NCBI GenBank assembly: GCA_963978905.1 | Contig: OZ022257.1 | Location: 16,077,664-16,141,663 of the forward strand | DNA: 64,000 nucleotides | Source of the DNA: Trichostrongylus colubriformis | Lineage: Eukaryota > Nematoda > Chromadorea > Rhabditida > Trichostrongylidae | Direction: 5' to 3' | In this document: positions 56,340-64,000 of the stretch, piece after piece | Layout of the letters: the number at the start of each line of letters is the position of its first letter | Numbering within the stretch: position 1 is the first letter of the stretch | Notes under the pieces: model-generated | The model's database searches: none | What the model saw: only the letters and a program-made list of their open reading frames with translations | What the model was told of the DNA's origin: nothing | Position numbers and translations under genes: made by a program

Positions 56340-56635
56340 CGTTTTCGTCGTTAATCAATCCTATTTTGGGATGCACCGTGCATTCCATTTATGATCACAA
56401 TCGTGGTGACAGGTGAATACGATTTGGCCATACATTGACTTGGGGGGGGGGGGGGGGGGAAGGGCAGCCGCTGTATAGGCACCGCTTCTATTCTCCCAGA
56501 CAATCTGTTCTAATTTACCTAGCCCAGAGGAATGAGCTTGGTTTCCCTGGACGGGCCGTGATAAGGGAGATTTGATCCCCGCACCATAGAAGTGGGAGTG
56601 CACACACTTGACTACCTCCGCCCCAAACTTTAAAT
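56340..56635 (-). repeat. SINE-like repeat S4, minus-strand copy with G18 tract
   Basis: On the minus strand the tRNA-like head (GGAGGTAGTCAAGTGTGTGC, GGTGCGGGGATCAAATCTCC), the middle (GGTAAATTAGAACAGATTGT, CTGGGAGAATAGAAGC) and the tail (GGAATGCACGGTGCATCCC) are in S4 order. 56442-56459 is a run of 18 G on the plus strand. The ORF 56361-56645 (minus) is inside the repeat. Confidence 0.6.
56442..56459. repeat. Poly-G tract (18 bases)
   Basis: An uninterrupted run of 18 G, inside an S4 copy that lacks it elsewhere. The length is prone to sequencing error. Confidence 0.95.
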
Positions 56636-56759
56636 AATGTTGCAAAAACCTCCTATATCTCTTAAGTGAGTGCTAATTCCGAGCATTGCGCTGATCCAAT
56701 CTACTTCCTTTCACGATTGATGTGTGTTTACTGGCGCTCTGTAAATACGACGAGAATTT

Positions 56760-56935
56760 TGGCATCTCTTTTAGGGATGCGCCATACATTCTACTCCATC
56801 TTGAAGTCCGAGTGGAATTTGAATGCTATCAGGAGTATACGGTGGCAAGCAGATGTAAAAGCCAATGCCTCTATCATACCGCACGAGCCTGGTATAGCTC
56901 GCCGACCCTTGTGGGATGACTAGACAAGCACTGAT
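56760..56935 (-). repeat. SINE-like repeat S4, partial copy
   Basis: GGGATGCGCCATACATTCTA and CGCACGAGCCTGGTATAGCT with CGCCGACCC follow the S4 body order of 29240-29505. The head is missing. Confidence 0.4.
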
Positions 56936-58684
56936 TTAGGATTCGTTTCTGCGCTAGCAGTAACGCTTGTAACGATCTCACCCCTGGCGAATTATGCTTG
57001 CAGGCTAGCGGCTGACGTGCACCATCTTGCAGTATTACGTTCGCGGGAAATGTGGAATGAGAGTACTTCCATAAGCACATTTCCTGGTAAGATTGTACTA
57101 ATGAGGAAATGTGAAACCACCGGATGCGGCGAAATCTATGCAATGTAACACCCACGTGTCCATTATTAAAAAATATAAATCAGCACTTTGCAAGAATTAT
57201 ACTGTTCAGCTACACCGTAGATGTAGCACTGATGAATGTGCACAGAAGAAGATTAAAGGTTAAGGATGGACTGGTGATCGCTCGCTGTCGAGATGCGCCA
57301 TGAACATAACTTCTTGCATGGGTTGAATACGCATTAGGCCTATCCACTGGTGAGCACTGGACTACGGGGCTAGGTAAGCTTTTTGTCGATATCCTCGTAC
57401 ATTTTCTCAGAGCAGAGCATCCTAAAAAGGACGATCACGAGGGAATGAGAAAGCTCCATTGACCTTTCAAGAGGGGTTCAATCCACGGACATTGCTACTA
57501 CGATGGTACTCGACCTTCTTTCTTCCAAATAGTGACGAAACGATGCGATCGATTGTCTTCCAGCCAGTATAACGGAGAAACAAGTGTATATTTTACCTAA
57601 GCCTTACTTTAGGAAGGTAAGAGCTCCCACTGAACAAAAACTTAAGCTAAAGACATAGGTAAAACAGAGCCGAACGCCGAGCTTGGATTGAAGCAAAATG
57701 TTGTCCAAAGAGAAACGGGCGACTCGTGCGCGAACGTCACGATTTTTCTGTCCTAACGACATACACCCTATCCCCGGTAGGGTGTGGATGCGCTAACAGG
57801 AAACAAGGCAGAGTAGCAAGGGGAAGGTGCAAAGACGACGCAGGCAAGGAGGCAGGGAGGCATAAACGGAGACGCAGAGCCACTCTGTGTCGTCGGCACC
57901 GCAGAGTATGAACGCGGCTTGAAGATTTCGCCCGAAAACAATGGAGCACCGCCAATGTAGCAATTATTTTTCTCAAAACACGGTCAAGTACCATCTTGAG
58001 TAATAGGCCATATTGGTACGATTCTGTAACACTTGCGATCACTCTTTATGGAAGTTCGCGTGGGAACCTCCAGCGTTAGGAAAACTTGATCGTGCACACG
58101 ATCCTCAGGTTAAAAGAATTCCCAAAATCACGATTTTTTTCCTCTTCACAGCTCTATATACAAACGAACGTAATTCACATTTCGTCCAACAGGCACCTTA
58201 TCACTTGAGTGTTCCTCGACAGTGGCTATGTGCCGAAAGTCGTGGGGCTCGCTTGCATGGGGTTCAGCTTCTTCACTCGCGTAAGAGGACATAAACAGTC
58301 ACCGATGTGGATCTCTACTTACGCACTTCTTTTGTGGAGTTTTTAGTGGAAAACAATGAATTGAAGCCCTATCACTGCGATTTCAGCTTTCGCTCGCGTA
58401 CACCAATACAACCGAAAATTTGTATCTGTACAACCAAAAAATATCGAAAAAATGGGAAAAATGGTATAAAATGAAAAATGCTCATATGACTTGTGGGAAC
58501 TCATCTCATGTAAGAACGCTTCCAGATTTTCAGACATGACTGGCACGATCGGAAAAAGTGTGATGGAGTGAGCGTCATGGATAATAAGGTTGAGTGCGGT
58601 CTGAGGGATCCGTGGGAAGAGCTCTCTAGCTTCTAGTGTGGCCTTGATCATGAATCTATAAAAGGCATAAAACATTCATTCTCG
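56936..58684. other. Unassigned stretch, no gene seen
   Basis: Frames at 57737-58042 and 58343-58675 (minus, 101 and 110 codons) have no recognisable domain. No repeat structure seen. Confidence 0.4.
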
Positions 58685-58745
58685 TTAAATCCGTTCGGGA
58701 TGCGCTACGCATTCGACTCCCATTTAGAACAATAGCAGCATTTCG
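58685..58745 (-). repeat. SINE-like repeat S4, short fragment
   Basis: CGGGATGCGCTACGCATTCG matches the S4 tail block seen at 4060, 56370 and 56775. Confidence 0.35.
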
Positions 58746-60815
58746 ATGTTGTTTAGCCTTGGAAAGAGTTGCGCAGCTGTTACCATGTCTGTCCAAGTAT
58801 GTATTTCCAGGTTATATCGACACCAGGAAGAAGCTGCCGAAAAAGATGGGAAGCTTTGATCAGAAGGCGCAGGATCGGCATTCGGTTGCCGAATGTGGAG
58901 TGGTAATGGCACCGAATGTCACTACAGCCCGCCACCTCTGCTCGTCCTTTGAGAGCACCATTAGTGATCGGAAAGACCAGCACATGGCATTCGAACAAAA
59001 GAACAGATAGGGTAGAGAAGCTCTTGTTACTAGAGATAAGAAATGGGGGACATCAGGAGTGAGTTCAAGCAGATCATTGAGTATGGTATGGCTAGACAAA
59101 CCTGGTGTACTCGCCATACATCTTCCCGGCGTTTTTGCAATACCCGCTATAAGTTTTCGAAAAAAAAACGCGGAAAACGACACCCAGAACGAGGGTTGAC
59201 GAGTAGAGGAAAGCAACAATTTGAATTTTTATCTTTCCGCCTGTAGTCATTTGTGAATTTCGGCTTTTCGAACCACTGCTGTGGAGCGTTTTGCCGTTAC
59301 CCCCTCAAAGATTAAAGGGGAATATTGAATCCATCTCGATCGATGAATATTGTGGACGTTTTAGGACCCCTACTGTCTTGTCAAAAAAGAAGAAATCAAT
59401 CTCTAAACGATCATATTCGAAATGGAGGGGTCGTTACAAAAAGAGAGTAAGAAGGATTTCCAGCAATCCACATCGTCCCTATAATCTTCAACAAATACTT
59501 TTGTGCCAGTGCCAGAAACTTCTGCGCAGTCAACCACTTGTTTTTTTTCCTACCGTTTTTTCACGTTTTTCTAAATGAAGTTTCCCTCTGTATTAAATAC
59601 CTAGAAAGAGTAGTATTATAGGACCCATTGTGCTGAGAGCGGAAAAGCCTCGGAACGCAATGTAAAAACAGCTTGACAAAGATAATTGAGGAGGCGGAAC
59701 GACCCCCCTCCGAAATTCACAGGTGCAGGGATCGACAGGTTTCGGACAGAGAGACGACTTTGATTTCGACCTGAACGCGTCGGCCACCCTTGATTCCAAT
59801 TGACGCATTCCAACGCATTCCAACGCATTACAATCACAGATATGCCCAAGGAGCAACCGAAGGAAGCACACGGATAGGTGGATTCCTCACTAGCAACAAT
59901 CGACAGCGCTCCGAATGACAATTGAGCAGGGAAAAAAGAAAAGAGATGACCAAAATGAAGGAACACCTATGGAGTCCGTACCAGAGCCACTCGCTCATCT
60001 TCTGGGCATACCCATCAGAATTTTTACTGGGGAAATATGGGAGTTCACGACGCCGTTCGGAGCGAGCGTGCACCAACGTCTTAACAAGCTCATGAAATTC
60101 AACTTGGGGCACGGGGGTCATTGTGCAATCATAGACAATCTACAGTCCTGCCTCAAATCACTGTGAGCAGAAAGCACGACAACTGGCCCAACGCCGTCTC
60201 CTCGAAAGCGTACTGCCACTATCCACGCAGCTCAGTGACCTAGGTATTTCTGTAAATGGCTCCTACCTCACACGAAGGCTTTCAGGGATGTTTACCCAGC
60301 TTCACAACAGAATTTCTTAGTGGCTTCTTCCACGGAATAAAAGGAACAGCGACTGGCGCATGAATGATATCTTAGCGGAGTCGATAATGTCATCACCATT
60401 GAAGAATAAATTAGAATATTGTTGAGAGAGATGCTCACAGTAGCAGCGAGCGTTGCACTCCTACAGTAACTAGGACCACAACAAGGAATTTTACAACACA
60501 GACTATTAGTGACGTCATAAATGTGCATACTTAATATTTTCTATAACAATCTGAGCAATAACAGCTTTACTTAGAAAAAAAAAACATGGTGGTCTTTACT
60601 GGGTTATGGCAGTAGTGGTGTTAAAACACGAACGCATTTTTACAGTTGTGCAATAACTAATGGATATTTAGTTTTCTATATTCCAAAACGTATCCTAACG
60701 CGTTAGCTATCCGAAATCGACGCTCTCATATGACGCAAAAAAGACGGTCCTGGGTGGCCAAGTGCAAAACGATTTGAGAAGTGCAAAAACAGCCTTGGTC
60801 CGTTGCTTGCTAAAA
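58746..60815. other. Unassigned stretch, no gene seen
   Basis: Overlapping frames on both strands (58860-59219, 59291-59578, 59616-59966, 59834-60121, 59915-60166) reach 119 codons, without conserved motifs. A short tandem CGCATTCCAA triplication lies at 59805-59830. Confidence 0.4.
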
Positions 60816-60819
60816 AAAA

Positions 60820-61380
60820 TAAAGGTTAGCGGGAGGTGAATGTCAACAAGAGCAAGTTGATATGTACTCTGAAAAATACTGAAGATTATCCAGATCGGGA
60901 AACCATGGTGAGAGTCAGACGACTCCCGATAGCTCAGGAGAGATCTAGCAGCCGAACCTAAGCTGAACCATGGCCTGGAATGGATGTAATGGAGGGAGTT
61001 CAGTAGAACCTTCTGTGACCATGGTTGATCCAGGGCGCTCGAGGGTAAGGTATTTGTGACGCTTGCTGTGCTACACAGCGGCAAACATTGGACCATGGCA
61101 AAGATTCATGCAAGACACAGCTGAAGATACTGAAAAGAACTTGAAGCTGGAAGCGACTCGATAAGTTCGGGAATGAGGTGTGGAAGCCGTCGTGCAGATA
61201 AATGCAATAGAGTGGCTGCTGCAAGCTTGGAGGACCGGAGGACCATCCACAGGAAAAAGCTAGGGTTCGAAACTCCCACGTGGAGCTCTGAGGAACGGTT
61301 GAACGGATGCCATCAACAGCAATGCCAGTAAACGGATCAGGCTGAAGGCTCTCTGTATGGAGCAGCGGTGACGCCTAACA
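60820..61380 (+). pseudogene. RTE retrotransposon 3' fragment, heavily decayed
   Basis: The order of blocks follows 54400-55000: a NKSKL-like phrase, then GCGCTCGAGGGTAAGGTATT (cf. the CTCAAGGGTGAAGTGTACCG region), HSGKHWTMAKIHARH (cf. GSECWPVTKVHERQ), LEAGSD and DRRTIHRKK (cf. EDHPTRK). Many stops and indels. Older than the copy at 51980. Confidence 0.6.
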
Positions 61381-62522
61381 AGAACAGCAAGTCTTGCGAC
61401 GGCACTGGAGTAAATCTCAGCAGAAGAAGTAGGAACGGAAAGTTTGAAGTCGATGTCAAAGGCATTGTTTGTAGAGACGTTGGGATCCTTCCTTGGGCAT
61501 AAATTGGCCAAGAACTAAGGTTCATGGATGGAATCGCATGTCAAAAACCAGTTCCCTTAGGGAAGTGTCCATTACAAAGTCAAAGGCCAAGTATAAATGT
61601 AAAATCAAAAGTGCGTGTGGCTGAATACCTCATTGGAGGCGGAGTAATGCTGATATTACCTTGGAGGCTCTCGTTAACATGTTTTTTGCTTGATTTGAGC
61701 GTAACTAACTAAGTAGCCTTTACCGAAATATACATAGTTAATATAAGCTGCTGATTATTTCGGAGATCTCAAAACCAAAAGATCTACAATAACGGTAAAC
61801 ATACATTCCAAAACGATTTTGTGCGGGCTCGCATTCGAAAATCGAACTAGACGTGCAACCAAAAAAACTTAAGAAAGCTGCTTAGAACACATTTGAAATC
61901 TGACCTTCCATTCCCTTCTTTTTGCTTTGCATTCTCATTACACCACTCGAGAAGAGCGTCCGGCGAAGTAACACGAAATAAAGGGGGGAAGGAGAAACGA
62001 GGGATGAGAGGGAGTGACGGCAAAACGGCGACGGTGGACCACATCGATGGAGGGCGGAGTAAAACTCAGATGCCCAGGGATACCATACGGGCCCGTGTTC
62101 TACCCGCGACTGTGGTTTAATTCATGTAAATGCACATCGAACCATGCAATCACAGAGAGGAGTGCGGTGGACCAAGTGTCTACTGTGGCTCCTGTCTTCC
62201 AGTTTCCACTGACAGCGCAAATGAACGCTTTCATCAAATCTTTAAATCTAATGATACAGTGATTCATGCGGTTATCAATTTCTCAAACGATCTCAGAGTC
62301 CCACAACGAGTAGTATTACGAAGTGAAGTTATGATATTGTCAGTTGAAACCTAACAACTTGTGGTTGCTAGGAATAATCAAATCAGCATTTAGGGTTCAC
62401 CTCCATCAGGGTTCACCTCCATCAGAAGATGGAAGAAATTAAAAGAACATTTTTGGCAGAGACATGAGTAATCTGCCGAAGAGAACTTCTAAAGTGGGAC
62501 AACCAAATGAGAGGTAGTGCCG
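61381..62522. other. Unassigned stretch with a short tandem duplication
   Basis: At about 62394-62426 GGTTCACCTCCATCAG is duplicated in tandem. Frames are below 85 codons and unrecognised. Confidence 0.4.
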
Positions 62523-62652
62523 CCGTCAGACTTCGCGACTTTGCGGCGTCGGTCTTTCGCACGCGACACTGCGACATCAAAATTTTACATGGCCGCACCT
62601 TCGCGTGCAGAGCCGCGACACCACAAAATCGCAGAATCGCGAAGTCTGACGG
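62523..62652. mobile_element. Small TIR element or foldback
   Basis: CCGTCAGACTTCGCGA at 62523-62538 is exactly inverted at 62637-62652. Inner parts (GCGGCGTCGG, GCGACACTGCGAC against GCCGCGACACC) also pair partly. It is 130 bp, GC-rich and non-coding. No target duplication is evident, so superfamily is unknown. Confidence 0.65.
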
Positions 62653-64000
62653 TGGTTTAAGGGCCCGGAAAGGCGATATATAGCGAATTTTCTGCTGAAA
62701 TGAGCGCTCTTGAGGTTCGAAGGAGCCATCCTTTCTGTAGAAAACCACCACCTGTCTTAACGTAGCCCGCCCCTATCTTAAAACGGCCCGCCCCTTTCCC
62801 GTCTGCGGTGAGTATAGGTCACTCTTTCTTGATGTTTTTACTGTTTTATTCTACTTCCTTTACTACGAACCGATAAGCACTTCGGTTTTGGCACCCAAGA
62901 TCTTCACATTTAGCTCGAACTTCCTCTGACGCTGCTTATGAGACAGAATGATGCACGTCTTCGATGACGAGGATAGCGAGTCACTTACAAGAGAGAAAGG
63001 TGAAACAGGCGGAAACAAATAACGGTGCATCTACAGTATCTGAAACATTCCATAGAATTTCGGCAACAACGATGTATTAACTTCACTATCAAGAGTTAAA
63101 AAGTTATGACGCAGCTGTCGCCTAGATGGACTCCTTGAAAGGATTTTTTATAGGATTTCCTATATTTTGGTAACATGCAAGCAAATAACGGCAGGAATGC
63201 GCAAGATTCGGATACGGAAAATTGGCGGCTGCCTTGGGGAATATGAAAGACAGCTCCGCTGCGCTCAGACAGCAAATCCGTCTTCCATTACTTCAGCGCT
63301 ATATAAACGGCTTTATATCATAATAATCCTTCAAAAACACCATTACAGTAATGAAAACATCTATTTATTCAATAATCTCTACTTTTAGTTTTTGAGCGAT
63401 GCCTTTCACCACGAAGTCAAAAACTCAAACCCAAGAGACGAGGTTGAGAAAAGCACCAGCTGGTGGGTACTTATGTACTGTCGTTTCTCATTTTCGAAGA
63501 GACTCAAAGTCACATTTCGCGATGATCAGGTGTCCACAAACCTTGTCTTGCAATAACTCCTTTTTTAACTGACCTGTGTATATTATTCTGTGATAAGGAT
63601 GTGCCATCACGGCGCCACACTCGCTTAAACCAAAGCAAGCCGTGCCACCTTGGCTACCTTACCGATCACCTGTAGGCGTTGCTGTTTTCGGTTCGAGCTG
63701 TGCGTTTTTAGGTCGGGTTTAACTGGCGCAACGTTATGGCACAAAAAGGGTGCAACATAGATACATAGTCACACCAAGATCCACTGCCCAAGAAGGGAAG
63801 TAGACCCATCCGATTATCGCGAATTGCGCCGTTAATTGTCACCAAATGTAAACCCAAATACCTTTTCACAGAGAACCTCTTAAATACACCGAGTGCTCAC
63901 TGCTTGAGCCAGCCATTTCAAAGTAAAGCATGGAAAAAAATCATCATGGGAAGAGACACACTCAAACTAATCGCATGGATCTATCAATAAAATCAACCAA
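62653..64000. other. Unassigned end of window, trace of R2
   Basis: 62660-62720 (GGAAAGGCGATATATAGCGA, GAGCGCTCTTGAGGTTCGAA) resembles the start of R2. 62766-62796 holds a two-fold GCCCGCCCCT(A/T)T phrase. No gene is recognised. Confidence 0.35.

Noticed and set aside
56361..56645. 94-codon minus-strand ORF with a proline run
   Set aside because: The prolines are the G18 tract; the whole frame is S4 repeat sequence.
1..64000. Ribosomal RNA, 5S or spliced-leader genes
   Set aside because: No recognisable conserved stretch of these genes was seen on either strand.

Overview
The window is eukaryotic repeat-dominated DNA, most likely from a parasitic clade V (strongylid or hookworm-like) nematode. 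The support is the mixture of elements: Tc1/Tc3-type and mariner-type DNA transposons, an RTE-type non-LTR retrotransposon, TTAA palindromic MITEs and tRNA-derived SINE-like repeats, all in AT-moderate DNA with no operons, ribosome-binding sites or long single-exon genes. The species assignment is inference; no ribosomal RNA, spliced-leader RNA or conserved host gene is visible to fix it.

I found no convincing host protein-coding gene. Nearly every open frame above about 120 codons that I could explain lies in a transposon. The frames at 37635-38174, 18440-18955, 33956-34474, 54648-55178 and 12085-12510 come from, respectively, two palindromic MITEs, a mariner remnant, an RTE C-terminus and a Tc3-like transposase start. 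Short-exon genes cannot be excluded by eye.

Layout. 1-1080: a GC-rich foldback MITE cut by the window edge, then a TA-flanked Tc1-like remnant. 1979-2890: an R1 repeat with a 9-bp-TSD (Mutator-type) MITE nested in it, followed by an R2 repeat. 6290-9860: R2, SINE-like S4 and R5 copies. 11540-14090: a Tc3-like foldback transposon lying between two copies of a G-rich foldback repeat. 16479-18240: an internally deleted mariner, two tRNA-derived SINE-like copies and an R5 copy. 18519-22031: a TTAA MITE, a 264-bp palindrome with a hammerhead-resembling loop, a second Mutator-type MITE, and a 1.39-kb near-perfect palindrome carrying eight short hairpins. 22690-27190: R2, a Mutator-type MITE with perfect 9-bp duplications, and R5 copies. 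28315-31702: R1, S4 and TTAA MITEs. 33916-36063: a mariner and a second Tc1-like remnant. 37617-38045: a TTAA MITE. 40884-42662: an inverted pair of S2 repeats, a G-rich repeat and a Mutator-type MITE. 43690-47950: R1, a tRNA-derived copy, R2, a mariner-tail palindrome and R1. 50390-50640: S4. 51689-55090: a tRNA-like sequence and a decayed RTE retrotransposon with an internal 192-bp segment in four tandem copies. 56340-56935: S4 copies and a G18 tract. 60820-61380: a second RTE fragment. 62523-62652: a small TIR element.

The unifying theme is inversion. At least ten structures are foldbacks or palindromes, several built from one end of a transposon duplicated head-to-head. If transcribed they would give long double-stranded RNA, so the region is a plausible small-RNA source, though nothing in the sequence proves that.
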